From: Metopolophium dirhodum
Taxonomy: Eukaryota; Arthropoda; Insecta; Hemiptera; Aphididae
Direction: 5' to 3'
DNA length: 64,000 bases
Assembly: GCF_019925205.1 (NCBI RefSeq)
Contig: NC_083560.1
Span: 100,902,083 to 100,966,082, forward strand
A program made the translations under genes and the position numbers. The notes under the pieces were generated by a model, which saw nothing but the letters and a program-made list of their open reading frames with translations, was not told where the DNA came from and did not search any database. Below, one piece after another: positions 13,651 through 27,785 of this stretch (its first letter is position 1; the number at the start of each line of letters is the position of its first letter).

Positions 13651-13781
13651 TCCAACAAATCCTTATGTGAGCACTTCTTCAAAATATAAAATTCAAAAAT
13701 TTGGCTTCGAGGATCATAATTTCACCTATATGTACCAAATTTCAGAACCATTTATCCTATAGATTTGGTTGTGAATCGCTT

Positions 13782-13784
<3 letters not shown>

Positions 13785-13840
<56 letters not shown>
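13785..13840. repeat. CA microsatellite, 28 repeats
   Basis: Uninterrupted CA dinucleotides. The overlapping open frames on both strands (13,752-14,013) are artefacts that translate the repeat as Thr-His or Val-Cys. Confidence 0.97.
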
Positions 13841-13843
<3 letters not shown>

Positions 13844-16800
13844 CGCACACGTTTAATTTTATTCTATACGCAATACTTACCTCACGTCCATACCATCGAC
13901 ATTTTTTACAGTTTAAGAGGACGCCACACCCAAACAGTGTTGTCTCAATCCATTCGCCATACAAACCTACGCAACGGAGCAAATTTGCGTTCAGCAGAAC
14001 AAATTTTCTGTAGTCAATTTTAATTTAATGGTGAATTCTCCTATGGTCAAACTCAAAGGTTATTGGCGTTTGTACGTCATTGGGTTTTTACGATATTGTA
14101 ATTTGTAAGTGAGTTGTGACTTTGTGATCATTCTTAAATGTCTATATTTCGTAATGATGTGCGGAAAATAATCAAAACACCTACTCACAGATGGTGTTTT
14201 TCTTACCTTTAAGTTAACACTAAGTATTTATTTTTTCGCTCAGTTTGAAAAACGTGTTGGTTCCCATTATAACCGTCTTAATTATACAACATACCGAATT
14301 TGCAATGATGTGTTCAGTAAAATCAAACTTAATCTTAATTTAAAGGTGAATTAACCAATCATCATATTTTAATGGTAATATTATCAGCTAGGGCTGGATG
14401 TATGACTATAGTCTATATTACTACAACCGCTACACATTATGTGCGTATAATTTTTCCGTACAAAACAGTCACTATATTATGATATAATATATATTATATT
14501 ATATGCAACTAAATGATATTTTACACAGGTATCTTTAGAGACGATGGACTGTGCTAGCAGGATATCTGAACTTTTTCTGGTTAACCGTGGCTGTACACAA
14601 AATATATTGAATAATATTGGTGTTGAGGACATTATTTACCTAAATTTTAAAAAAGTGATTAAAAAAAACTATAGAAAAAATAATGTACATACATCTTTTT
14701 TAATTTAATATTATATTCTGTTTTTATTAAGTTCAAAATAAGAGTTATTTTGTTTATTGCCTGCATTGATTATTTAATTCGACGGAAACATGTTCTATAC
14801 AATTTCAAAAAAGCATACTTTTAATATATCCTAACAAATTAGTATATCCATAATAAAAAAATATTTGAGTTCCTAGGTCAAGGGTTTGACTGAGTAGTAG
14901 TTTGATATATCTATGTATGTACACCATTGTCTAATAATATATATGTACTGTAAAACTTTCATATTACGAAGTACTGTGGCCTGTGGGCAACAAAAAGAAT
15001 TCGTATTATAGAGAATATCGTCAAATAGAATTGAATTTATTTTATTCCAATTTGGTTTGGTTCTCAAACATAAATAGACAATTTCGTAAAATACAAGTTC
15101 GTTTATGGAAGTTTTACTGTATTTGAAAATCAGTCGGACCAGCTATCCGTATGCTTGTTTAGTGTTTTACGATGGTTATTTCCGATTTCATAAACATCGC
15201 GTTCAAGCACCATCCGGCATTCGCAACAATGAAATGTGTATAATATTATTATATCAGGACGAAATAACACGTCCTGTTCAGATCCATAAGGATAATGACA
15301 ATGATATTCGACGCAGGCTATGCATTTTTTTTTTTCAACAGGCAAATTTAAACATAATATTATATTATTTAAATTCGTACTATTTTTAATGTGCGCGTGG
15401 GTAACGGGACATTTTAATTACCGCAAGCGCATACTATTATATCATTATATAACATTATTATTGCACACACGCGTATGCCTAGTATTAAGTTCAGAATAAT
15501 ATTTTAAGTTAAACGAATATAATATTACATAGGTATATATAGGTACATCTGCGGAGAGTGCTCCAGATATAATTATCTCATACCTTTACGATTGCATAAC
15601 ATTACATGAACGACTGAGTTATTATTTCCTTTTTAACATTATTATATTATAATATGCAAAATGAGTAGGTAATTTCGTCATGCATTTTACACCACGCGAG
15701 GAGTACGTTTTTCGATGCGTGTTGGTATATCATATTATAATATTATTATTATTATAACATATTCTAAATGGTGGTCGAAAAATAATATATATATTCTAAG
15801 CGAGTGCAAATTGCGTATGCAAATTCGTTCGTTATCAATTAAATCTGTTCTTATTACACAGACTGCAGCCCACCTATACGCGAATACCTACAACAAAAAA
15901 AAAAAAACGAAACAAAATTAATTAAAATCCAGCATAGGTTACAAACAGGTGCTTACACTTGAATTTATTCCGCGTGTTATATTTATGTTAGTAATTATTA
16001 TAATATTTCGTGAGTATAATATCCAACTAAAATATGCTGTGCGTATACCAGTACCTATAGTGTTAATGATGGAGGTTGTTATAATAATATTATATACAAT
16101 GCGCAAACTATTTTAGTTTTTTTTCAGTGAATTAAATATTTTATAAGCAGTGAATGGGACGATAGTTATTGTTTTGAAAAATATATAATATCACTATGAG
16201 ATTTATAATGTCTGATAATATGATATATTTTTTTATATACATAATATATTATTTATAGAGATTTTATAGTATGGCGTTAGACCTTTGTACAGTAATTAGT
16301 CATTATACCGTTTTACAACTATATGTGTACCTACTTTATTATTTCGGAATATCCATTTTCTCTTTTAGAACGTAAAACGTATAAAAAATAAGTTGCACAC
16401 AAGCTGCAGCAAGAATTCTTTACTTTATGGATGGGTATATTAGAAATTAGAATGGACGTAAAACGCATATTGGTGTAACTTTTAGTGTATAAGTTAAGAG
16501 AGGCTCCTGAGAAACTTAATGCAAAAAACAGCAACATTTTGTTAGCCTTTCGATTTTCTACAGCGGTTTGGTTTTTTCAATTTTGTAACTTCAGCTTAAA
16601 AATACTATTTGCATGTACCTATTGACCGTGATCGATTCCACATTAAAAAGTCTTCAAATCTCAATTATTTTGTCTCTAAAAAAAATAATCAATTTATAGT
16701 TATAAACGTATTACTTATAATCTATTCGTTGAAGGTAATCGTTGTTAAAATATCGCTGTTCTCTCTATACTTCGGATATATAGCAAATGCAAAAGCCTGC

Positions 16801-17645
16801 AGTATTTTTCTTTGTCTCATTTCGTATATAATATCTTTTACCAACTGGTTGTATATGACCAGACATACGGTTTTCATTTTAACACAATGAGTTGATATTT
16901 TTTTAGCTGATCCAAAAACTTTCACATAATAATATGTTTGTATTATAATATTGATGCACAACTATAAACGTTATGTTATTTTATTTACAACTAAATTTAC
17001 TAAATTATGTCTCTGTTTCAGCAAGGATTCAGTTTGAAAAAAAAATTGTTTTCTGTTATTTAGAATTGTAACATAGTTTTGGAACTTTTACGTTTAACGT
17101 TATTAATAATCAAAACGGAATCTAACTATTTCGTTTGACGACATTTAAAACCGAAACGTTATTTTAAGATAAACGTTTTAACGTTAGAATATATTATATT
17201 ATACTACATAAATTCGTGACAGCAGACAGAGTAACAAACACCAATATCCGGACTCACAGAAGTCTACAGTCCACGGTCCAATATTAGGCACCACAAGGTC
17301 CATGTTGGTCAAAGTCAGGACTTCTACCTAATGCTCAGTTATTATAAACTAAATTGCAATTATTTTTCTATGATCGAATTTTTTCTTTGAATTATTTCAA
17401 TTTTTTTTTTTACTGAGGCATTAGTTTGCGAAGATTCATTTTCCGCAGACATTCGGTCCAGAATTTAATGTATTATTATATAAGTGCATGTATGCGACGT
17501 ATACACATAATATTACGACTGTGCATTTATAATACCATGGAACGTATACATGCACGTATTATGTATACATAGGTACGCGATACACTGAAGTATTATTTAA
17601 CAACAATAATCTGTAAAAATAATCATTACGAACGCTTTACAACAA
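13841..17645. other. AT-rich noncoding stretch
   Basis: No gene is supported. Open frames at 14,873-15,389, 15,715-15,921 and 16,331-16,961 are short, overlap on opposite strands and show no domain. A segment at about 17,016-17,190 carries repeated aacgtt/aaacgt motifs and may be an old transposon relic. I could not define its ends. Confidence 0.45.
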
Positions 17646-17678
17646 GGTAGGTAGGTAGATAGGTAGGTAGGTAGGTAC
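17646..17678 (+). repeat. GGTA tetranucleotide array
   Basis: About eight copies of ggta with one interruption (gata). A TACC array of about five units lies at 17,824-17,845 in the opposite sense, so the two could pair as a hairpin with an arm spacing near 150 bases. Confidence 0.85.
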
Positions 17679-17823
17679 CAGCAGCTATATATATATAATA
17701 TACGCAAGTACTCGTATTTTGTCATTCGGAGTGTATGAATATATACCTCTAAATGACGCAACGATTATATATTATTGTTATTTGGTGGAAAGGATTTTTG
17801 GTTTTTTTTTTTTTTTCTTACAG

Positions 17824-17845
17824 TACCTACCTACCTACCTACCTA
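17824..17845 (-). repeat. TACC tetranucleotide array facing the GGTA array
   Basis: Direct read of tacctacctacc units, followed by tgtatatgtaggtag, which itself turns back toward the GGTA sense. With 17,646-17,678 it forms an inverted pair. Confidence 0.8.
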
Positions 17846-17879
17846 TGTATATGTAGGTAGCCGTGGTATTGTACACGTC

Positions 17880-18790
17880 AAAGCGCGTTGAGAATTCATA
17901 CGCCAAAGAATAGAATATCGTCGCCTATGATACTATTTGGCCATCTGCTTTCAAAACGACGTTTTTTTACACGCTTTTTTTTCCAGCCTGAGGTTTTTTT
18001 TTACCGTAATTAAACGCTATTTGTTTACAGACATGTTTACCTGCACGTAACGTTGCTATATCAATAATAATATTATGTGCCTATGTCATACCGCGGGCAC
18101 GACGACGAATGGGGTCATGTCCTTCGGTCGGCGTTATTCTCACCTGCAAGAGTGCGGTATAAACCATTATCTTAATATACCTCTATATATATGTCATAAT
18201 AACAACAACTCATTTAGCCCCGACCCTTTATATACGAGCAGCGAAGGGCGTCTCGAATCCGTAATTTCTTCTGAGCACCTTCGGTTTTCCTCTTCGTCAA
18301 CACAATATAATAGTACCTACCTATATAATATAGTAGAACATGAAAGGGACGAATCAACGAGTCGTGTATATATTATTATTTCAAGGACATAATACCTGTG
18401 TACGATAGGTATATATTATATGGGGTGTAAGGATTTCGAGTTATAATCTTTCGTTTTTATTTATTTATTTATGTTTTTTTTTCACCGTCGCCGTCGGATG
18501 ACCTTCGAAGGGGAGAAAATAAGAATCCGTTCGTCGTCTTCAGATTGTACTGCATGCAAACATAATAGGTCTTGTTTTACACGCATACCGGGGTTACTCA
18601 TATATGAATCCAGCGGCGTCATCTGGTCAACCGCCCTGTCGCCCGTCGCCGACGACCGTGGTCGTGGTTTAATTAACCGCAACAGTCGCGTTTCGTTTTT
18701 TTCGTCGACCTCCCCCACCCCCTTCCGCTCGTCCACACGCGAAGTTTTCCTTGGACACGTTTAGGCGCCTACCATCTTGTTGATATCATA
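17880..18790. other. GC-richer segment with open frames on both strands
   Basis: Open frames occur at 18,075-18,392 (plus), 18,471-18,764 (plus) and 18,482-18,736 (minus). The last two overlap, so at most one could be real. Their products are rich in Arg and Ser and resemble no family I recognise. On the minus strand, ttgcag followed by gtgagaat near 18,153 resembles a splice donor after a short exon, but no partner can be identified. The segment could contain an exon or regulatory DNA. Confidence 0.3.
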
Positions 18791-21700
18791 TGGGCAGGTA
18801 CATGATATATTATACAAAATACCTATATAGGTACTATCTGCTGTGCACTATCGCACTTCAATTATTAAATTATTATCGGAAAAAACAGCAAAGCACGATG
18901 ACCAAGCCCACGGCACGCGGCGGATCTCTCGAAATCCGTAAAGATTTTTATCGCATATTATTATTAGGTATTATATTATTACGCTAATCAAGTCGAAATG
19001 ACCGCCCCGATCTCGGCCGGATGTGATTAATTTAATGAGATTTTTTTTTCGTTTTACGCCTTTATCCACCGACTCCGAAATTGTTGAGCGAGGCCGAGAG
19101 AAAAAAATATATAGAAGTTATAACTACCTACCGTCGTGATAAATTTACTGTCCGGATATTGAGTGTATTTTTTCAAGAGTTTTTTCGGTGTGAGAAAAAA
19201 AAAATTGTCGAACCGCCCTCTTAACGGCTGCTAAACGGCGCGGACAGATTTCGTGTGCGCGGCAGTATAGTATGTATTTATCCGTATTTAATAAATTATT
19301 TTATGACGATGAAAAACCCATTACACACCTACCTATAATGTTATATAGGTATAGGTGCGATACGTTTATAGGAAAAACATAAAAAAAACTTACGACTTCG
19401 ACAAAGAAAGTAAAAACTTAATTTTTTTTAACTATAATTATTTCAAGTATACCTGTATATTATACTTACCTGGCTGGTATCTTTACCTACCAGTATTCAC
19501 ACCAACTTACGGATCCTGAAATGTTTTCGTTGGGTCACAAGCAATCATTCCATTATATTAACAGTAATTTATACAACTAGAATTTTTTATGGGTCACTTG
19601 GCAGAAGAAGTTCTAATAGTGGGTCGCCTTATCAAAAAAGGAGGGAAACTCTGCTGTGTATAGTACACACGACTTATTGCTCAAATATAATTCATAACAG
19701 TTTCAAAATTATTAAATTACAACTTGATAATGAGTCGTTATTTATATACGTAATATTTATATATGATATGTATATATTATATATTATATAAGTTATATGT
19801 TATTTGTATGTAATAATATGTTTTATAAGCGTATATGCCTTATATACAATAACATAAAATATTATAATATATAACAATAATATATACTTTCTTTTGATTA
19901 TTTGTGAGATTAATTTAACTTATACTTTAACATTTATCCAATCAAATTAAATAAACTATTTAAGCATAGAGTGTGATTAATCAATTATATTTTTTATTTG
20001 TCGGTCATTAGTTTTTTTTTTGTTTCAATAACTTGTTTTTTCATCAAACTTTTACGTACTTTCTTTAAAATTTGTTCGAAATAGTATTTAAAATAAAGGG
20101 AAAATAATAATATGGTTTTATTTACTAAATATACACATTACTTGATCTACTTTTCAGATAAAGAAAGTAGTACCAATGTTATAGGTGCCTATATCTACTA
20201 CTACTACTACTACTACTCATAATAATAATAGCTGTTAATTATAAGAGAGGAACATTATATTTAAAGGTAATTTATTCCATTAAAAAACCAATTGTAAATA
20301 TAAATTTAACAAACGTAAATTCTATAGATACAGATGTACGCGACAAGTATGTTTTGCATTCATAATAATTTCCATATATAAATACATGCTAATTACTAGG
20401 TACTGTAATATTTAATATCGATATCTTTAACGATTCTTGTTTTAATCACTTTACAGACAATTTGAATAAATTGCCAATTGGTACACGAGATGGATGAAAG
20501 GTCAAAATCTAAAGAAAAAAATGTTCACCATAATCATACAAATTGCGAATTTCAGCATACTCCAGTCCCCAGTATAGGTACTCCAGTGACGCACCCAATC
20601 ATTCACTTTCTGAGGACACTCGTTAGGATAACCTTGAAAAAAATAATACTATACATATCACATATGTACACATTATAATATACAAACTCAAACATCGGTC
20701 GTCTAAAAATTGAAAATGAATTTTTTATAAATGTTTTCAATTAATATCCAATCTAAACATTTGATTTACCCATATCATGATATTATAGACGGTTGAAACG
20801 CTGAAAGCTTTTCTACTCGTTTAATATTTGCCGCAAGGTGACGATGACAAATAAATATTATTCGATGTAGCATGATTCTACGCATTGAAACAACCGGGGA
20901 AAAATCACAACTATCGGACAGAGTGATATACGGCAATAACAAAAGTTGCCAAGCCTTACAATGGCCGATGACTATTTAGGTTCATGCCACCGAGCAAAAA
21001 TTGGAATTACCAAAATAATTAATATACAATTAAAGAGACCGTAAAGTGTTTTGGAGCTATAATCAGTCAGAAATATGTGCCGATGAGGTATATATTTTTA
21101 TATTGCGACGTTTTCTATGCAGAAACAAATTAAATACAATTATAAGCTCGCGGGTTTCAGCGGCTACGATAATGATTTAATAATTATTTTTTAATGGCTG
21201 CCTGCACATGCTCATTGAAAACGTTTATAACTGATATTTTCTTTTATGCGGTATGCATGTGAAAAATATACATAGTAACTGACGTTTATGCGCGGCGACC
21301 ATTCAAACGGTTTTAAGTTGTTCGTCAAAATAATTAAAGATTTTGAAAACTGCTATTTTGCATACTTATACATATGATAGGTGTAGTCGGTGCATAGGTA
21401 GATAAACGAATATAAATTGTTTGAGCTTCAATTTCGATTAAAATAAATGTCAAGAAATTGCATCGTCATGAATATTATATTAACATACCTATCTTAAAAA
21501 TATACTTCCAGTATCATATTATTTTGATTTAAAAAATTCCGATTTAATACGATATTATATTATTATCATGGTCTCATTATGAAATGAAAAAACATTTTCA
21601 AAAAATTGTTCTGCTCAGTAGATTGTCCTCTTCTTCTGACCAAGTCCCCTTCCGTATGGTGGAGGGGCACTTCAACCGCCCTGTAGTACCATAATATCGT

Positions 21701-21831
21701 ACTTAGTTATGCCGACAGCATATTAAATAGTATGTACTTTTTTCGTCGCGACGTCACATATATAATATTGGCAAGTGGGTTTAAATGATTTAAAATGGAT
21801 ATTGGTTTGGAATTATTGGCATCGGAATTTC
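18791..21831. other. AT-rich stretch with one hAT-like relic
   Basis: No gene is supported. An imperfect palindrome built from cacctacctata and tataggtataggtg lies at 19,326-19,356. A short CTA trinucleotide run is at 20,196-20,217. Runs of TATATT at 19,740-19,880 are simple low-complexity DNA. Confidence 0.45.
19491..19656 (+). mobile_element. probable hAT-like MITE relic
   Basis: The right end reads gggtcgcc, then gggaaactctgctg. This parallels the right end of the well-bounded element at 35,140 (gggtcgcgacccac, then gagaaatgctg). The left boundary at cagtattcac is a guess, and no matching 8-bp flanks were found, so the copy is old or truncated. Confidence 0.35.
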
Positions 21832-22098
21832 CATGTACACCAATAAAATACTTTCTCATTTTATTAGAATAAAATTAATTGCAGATGTATATATTTTGAT
21901 TTTTATTTCGCGCAACGATCGCAGTAGAAATGTTTGTTGAAAATTGTCTTAAGTGAAAACCCGTACGCTTTCGACCAAACAAGAAAAACAACGACGACAA
22001 AATATACATTATTATGTCAGTAGAAATAATATTATAAAAGATCGATCAACTGTCTAAGTATTTACGTGGGTGAAATTTCAGAATTTAAAGCAGAATAC
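21832..22098 (+). repeat. dispersed direct repeat, copy 1
   Basis: The order catgtaca(c/t)caataaaat, ttttattagaataaaatta, aaccaaacaagaaaaa, gtagaaataatattataaaa and atttcagaatttt is shared with 26,191-26,450, about 4.36 kb downstream in the same orientation. The two copies differ by scattered substitutions and small indels. No coding frame or terminal repeat was identified. Confidence 0.75.
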
Positions 22099-23432
22099 AA
22101 ATAAATTTACAAATAACCGCGACCATAATCAGAGTCACTCTCAAAATAGGTTACCTACACTCTTATACTTTTAAAAACCGGAGAAGTCACTCAGCTGAAT
22201 AGTAGGTATCTATAGATGTCGGACCGGTGGAGAATGAGTGCCAAAACGGGATGCGAAAAGACAAGAAAGATGATATTTGATCGTATCGTAAAAAACAGCA
22301 AAAATCACAGGCACCTGTGTGATTCATTCGAGATATTAAATTTAGAACTAATTTAAGATGACTCAGAGTTCTGTATTATATAACATAATTTTATTGTAAG
22401 TAGGTACCTCCTATACCTAGTAATCATTCGCGTAATCAATATACTGTATTGAAAATAATTTTACAAAACAATTACGAACAAATAATGCGTTTTATACATT
22501 TCATATTTAATGAATAAAAATATAGACTTCTACAATTATATAGTGTTATGGGTTATTGACGGTTTTGAATATTTTGAAACATTAATGAATGTTTGTGCAA
22601 ATTATAGTAAGATTTCTTTTTAACACATCTTTGCTGCTCATGTCATCATAATACCTATTAGGTATGATTTTGTATTCGCACTTATGTACTTACTAATTCT
22701 GGCGTAAATGATAAGTATTTTTACACATTAAATACGGCATATAAATGAGTGGTGAGGGGGTCTAATTAAACCCCCATCCAAAGGATAAGAAAAAAGATAA
22801 AAACTGATTTTTGAATTGGCCGGTTTAACTGGTTGGAATGAAAAATTTACACAAACTCTAAATTGTTTTAACTATGGTCCATGATAGAACTATTTTGTTG
22901 TGTTTGGCGAAGCATTTCGATAAATATAATATAATATATTGTCTATCATTATTTAGCCCCCCCCCCCCCATAAGAAAATTGAAGTAAGCTATTGCACACA
23001 GTATAATATAGGTATTATAGTTTATAATATTATAAGGAATTTTTTTAGATGTGCCGTCAAAACAGTCGGGTCCTTTCTTACGTATTTATTGCTTGTCGTG
23101 CCCGCAGTATAATATAGTATCTATGTCCATTGCCGACGTGCAGTATAGACCGTTTTTAAAAATTCTTTTTATAAAAGAAACATAACACACGAGGGCACGA
23201 GATGACACTGCAGGGCGGCGTGGTATATATACCTAAATACCGATAACTAAACCCAAAAAGAAAACCGAAAACGCCGACGTCCGGTCGTTGATATACGATG
23301 TATGTAAGTGTATTGTACCGAGAAACGTCGAGAAAAAAATTAAAATGAAAAAAAAAAAACAATTCAATTTGTAATCCCTTTTAAAGTATACACGCGTTGC
23401 GCAAACACTTGTAATCGCAGACAAAGCACATA
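22099..23432. other. AT-rich stretch with a C-tract
   Basis: No gene is supported. A 13-C run lies at 22,957-22,969. A GC-richer patch at about 23,180-23,290 has only short open frames, caused partly by the neighbouring A-tracts. Confidence 0.45.
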
Positions 23433-23644
23433 CAGAGTGTTCAAAAAAACTTGGAAACGCTTTAATAATTTACTGTTTGAATATTTTTATACCAATGTAT
23501 ACATTTAGCAATAACAGATAGCACCACTGCTCCACATTCATATTAGGTACAATATTCAATCAGCTCAATAATATCATATTATTATTATTTTATCAGTCAC
23601 AAATAACGATCTAATGACCGTTCCCGAACTTTTTGAACGCTCTG
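23433..23644. mobile_element. Tc1/mariner-type MITE, 212 bp
   Basis: The left end reads CAGAGTGTTCAAAAAAACTT. The reverse complement of the right end reads CAGAGCGTTCAAAAAGTTCG, so the terminal inverted repeats match over about 20 bases with a few differences. The element is flanked by TA at 23,431-23,432 and 23,645-23,646, the target duplication expected for Tc1/mariner. It has no transposase and is therefore non-autonomous. Confidence 0.75.
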
Positions 23645-23646
23645 TA

Positions 23647-26190
23647 TAAGGGTTCCGAATGAATGCAATGGGATGTGAATGGTTATTAGCTATTACCTAC
23701 CTTTTTCAATAATATGACGTAAAGTCCATTGATTGTACATTTTATAAAAGAAAATGTACATCATAATATAATAAAGGTGTCGTACCTAAGTATTGTTAAG
23801 ATAAATAATATCCCCAAAAAATGGACCTATAGTTGCATCATTTGAAAAAAACAGTCATTATTCAAACCAAAAAATCCACTAAAAAACAACGCCGTCTTTC
23901 TTTGGTCGGGATTTTTTTTTAACAGTCAGCGCAACACGATATCAAACGTTGTGTTAAAAAAATTTGGTACATCCGATTTTCGGAATTTAACGAAATATCG
24001 TTAAAACTAGTATACCTATAAAAATAATTGCTCGGTTGTTTTTCATCGTTCCAAGAAAACGACCTGCAATCGAGAAAAATTATCCCACTTCAAAAATCTG
24101 ACGAGAAAACATTATTTTTCAATCGACAAATCGGGGATGTTCTTTTGACGTACTTACTACTAAAAAAAACCACCCGTCATTCAGAATGCCACGTGTACAG
24201 TGAACTATGATTAAGAATTATCTTACCAAGTTTAATTTAGTCAAGGAAATTTAAAAATAAAGCAAGTACCTACTAATAACTATACCTACAAATAAGAAAC
24301 AAATTTCACATAGCACCTCTAATATTAATTGTTGTTTTTGTTTTGTAAGCAAGCCAAGTTATAATATTCATAATTAACTTTAAACTAATTTTTTGTTATT
24401 AAAGAATGTTATAAAATTAAAAATATTAATCGTAACTAAACAAAATGTACACAGATAAAAACAAAAACCAATTTTTTTTAATAAAATAAAAAATAATTGA
24501 AATAGTTCAAAAATAATTTAACTGTTTATTGCAATATTAGTTTATATAGGTAGATACTTAACATAAAATATATTTCTTCTTTAATTTTAACGAGGAAGGA
24601 GATGATTTATTTATTTTTAGAAAATTTTCATTTTTTCATTTCGTATTATTACTTTCAATTGTTTTTACATTTCTCGGTGCACAATGCACATACTACTATG
24701 GTTTTTTGTCAAGTTCACTTTTTAATAACATTTTGTCTGTGAGTTTTTTTATTGAATCACGGAAAAAGTATCTGGCGAAATTTCTGTTGAAATATATTAT
24801 ATCGACAGAAAAACTATCTGGGAAATCGAAAACATATCTTTGTTCTTATAGTATTAAAATGTATAGTTATTAATGCGTATTAGTATTTATTCTCACAATG
24901 TAATTTATTGCAACCTATCTGTAATGTTACAATGACATAGCAAAATTAGTACGTACTTTCCAACGTTGGCATACCACCAAAAATAAAATCAACAGCTAAT
25001 AAAAAAGACTACTTGGATTATGTCAACGATATCGAGAACGGGAGTATTGATATAATATGAGTAGACAAAGTAAGTTTGAAATGAATGTCATTGCAGTTTA
25101 CAAAAAATCTATTTTAATAACATTAGTATTTATTTGAATTTGTAGTTCTTAAAAAGAATGAGTTGTTATTCAAGAAATGTAATTTTAATAATATTTTTTT
25201 TTATATGTGTTTGTATTTTTTTTTCCTTTTGTATACAAATAATTTAGTTACAGTAGATATTAGTTGTCCACAGATATTTTTTTTCGTGAACCACTAGCCT
25301 AGCTTATAGGTAGGTAAATGTTAGTACATTATATTCAATTTTTATACAATATTTTGTACAAGATCATATTTTACTTATTTACATTATACATATAATATTA
25401 TTACATACTCAATGGCCCTCGACACCGGAGGATTAAAAAAAAAAAAACATATATACAAATAAACATAGTATAACTCTCCACATTTGACGGGTCGTGCGTG
25501 TCTCCAGACCACATTATAATATAGAACTCTCTTCGACATTTGTAGGTATGACATGTGTGAGTGTGTTGTGTGCATATAATATAATATACGAATTGAAACG
25601 AATTCCCAATAAGCGATGGCCTGAACGACGTGAACGGATGACTGTAAAAAACACGACAAAAACGTTTTACAACCAATAAAATATACCGTTTGTAGTGAGA
25701 TCTTTACAACAGTCAAATAATTCGTAACATTTATTTTTTTTTATTTTAGCTATTTATATTTTTTACACCTCGACGTATATATATATATATATATATACTG
25801 TGTAGGTATTTATGTATGTAAAGTAAACGTACGTGTGTACGGGCAGAGTATATACATTTAAACTAAAAGTGTACCTACATATGTATGCATATATATATAT
25901 ACCTATTATATGTGTGTATGTATATAGTTGGTCACTGCCTAACCGGTTTGTCGTGTTCTTTTCGACCTGTTATAAATTGTAAATTTTATGTTTCGACTTT
26001 GAAATTACTTTAACGTAATAACTCTTATTTTAAAATAGTTAGCATAGGTTTATTATTTTATTTTCCGTCGTCTATAACAGCATTATAATACCTATACATT
26101 TGCAATTATTTATAACTTCTGTTTTCGGAACCAGAACTACTTCACGGTGACATATTTGAACATTTTTTATACACATTATAGATATGTTAT
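23647..26190. other. AT-rich noncoding stretch
   Basis: No gene is supported. A TA microsatellite lies at about 25,775-25,797. Two overlapping minus-strand frames at 25,384-25,716 and a plus-strand frame at 25,494-25,679 contradict one another and lack domains. Confidence 0.45.
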
Positions 26191-26450
26191 ACATGTACAT
26201 CAATAAAATGCTATCTATAATTTTATTAGAATAAAATTAATTGCAGACGACTATTTGGTTTTTATTACGCAACGCTTGGTAGAGGTATTTTTGATGTAAA
26301 TTGTGGAAACCCGTCCGTATCCAACCAAACAAGAAAAAAAAACGTCTATAAATGTGTCTGTAGAAATAATATTATAAAAGATTGATCAACTATTTAAATA
26401 AGTATTCACTGCAGTGGCGTAATTTCAGAATTTTGCGCGGAATGCAATGC
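26191..26450 (+). repeat. dispersed direct repeat, copy 2
   Basis: Same-orientation partner of 21,832-22,098. It ends with a gcagtggcgtaatttcag phrase where copy 1 has a diverged gtgggtgaaatttcag. Confidence 0.75.
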
Positions 26451-27785
26451 GATTTACCATTAGCCGGTAACTTAAGTTAGTAGGTAAGTAAGCTATTGTT
26501 GGTTTCTATGTAACTCGAAACTTGACTGAGTTATAACAACTAAAAAAAAAAATAGTTAACTATTATAAACTTTTTGAACGTTTTCTATAAAACTAAACTT
26601 AATAATCAGTTTAAAAAATAACATTGATACGTCTTGCCAAGCCTTGGTCATATTCCTGACCTACAGCTAAGGCTAACTTTGCAGATAAATCATATTAATT
26701 ATAGGTACTCATTAGGTATAAATGTTCGCTATGAGTAATTATTAATCACTAATCAATAATAATATACCGGTTATCTATATGAGGGTTTAACGATATTTTG
26801 CAATCGAAATTGAAATATATTTTTAAAATTTCAAAGTCAATATTATTATACGATGCGTATTGGAACGCGACGACGTGTAATGCACGTCATTGTATTTTTA
26901 TGGTATTTTAATATTATTTTAAAATAAAATTATACTATACGGAAATCGGGTCATCCGAAAATTAATGTCGTCGTTCATCGAGGATTCGCGTGCAAGTGGT
27001 TATTGGACCGCTTACGAGTCGAGCTGGTCGTCACGACTAATCGCCGTCGTCGTTATATCATAGAACGTAATAATATATACAAAAATATAATGTATACAAT
27101 ATAATTATGTGTTTACGACAAACGTGTACCCAAAATGTCGTATAATCGAATAGTATTCTTTAGTGAATATAAGTGTTTCAGTATTAGCGACCGGCACGGC
27201 GGGGAGTCGTCTCCAGGGAGGTATTTTTCACACGTGTAATATTATGTTTTCCAGCCGACTTCGACCTACGGACCGAAATCTGCATGGCCCGCGTATACAG
27301 TGCGATGATTTACTAACACAATTTTTTCCTTTAATCATAAATATTTATTTAAATTCTCATTCGGCGGGGTCCAATATAATATAATAACACGACGTATTAT
27401 AGTAATAATAATGTATATAATACGCACCGCTTGGTCCTGTTGCAATGGCCGTAATTGCTATCCTCGTGCGGTCCTGTGCAGGCAGGAAACTCGAGCAGGA
27501 TCACCGAGCGGGTAACCCGGGTCACGGTTTATTATAATTTATAATAAATAACATAAACTGTGCGATGACCGTGCGCATTTATGTATATAATATGTAAGTA
27601 TATATAGGTACCTATATGGATCTTGTAACTTCCGCGTGTGCGTTATATGTATACGGTCAACATCTGGAATCCAAATTCAATATAATAATTATTATTATAT
27701 ACATAGTTTAACGACTGTGCGCATTATATGTGTATATTATTATATTATGCGACGTTCGTTAGTTTACTGTACACTACTGCTGCAC
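26451..27785. other. mixed noncoding stretch with GC-richer patches
   Basis: GC-richer patches lie at 26,940-27,060, 27,170-27,310 and 27,425-27,530. The open frame at 27,163-27,384 has no recognisable domain. These patches could be exons, promoter DNA or older repeats. Nothing in the sequence decides. Confidence 0.3.

Noticed and set aside
13752..14013. Open frames on both strands over the CA microsatellite
   Set aside because: They translate the dinucleotide repeat and have no other support.
17016..17190. aacgtt-rich segment as a defined MITE
   Set aside because: The motif pattern is suggestive but I could not find inverted ends or a target duplication.
25384..25716. 110-codon and 91-codon minus-strand frames
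   Set aside because: Two different frames over the same bases, plus a plus-strand frame, with no domain in any.
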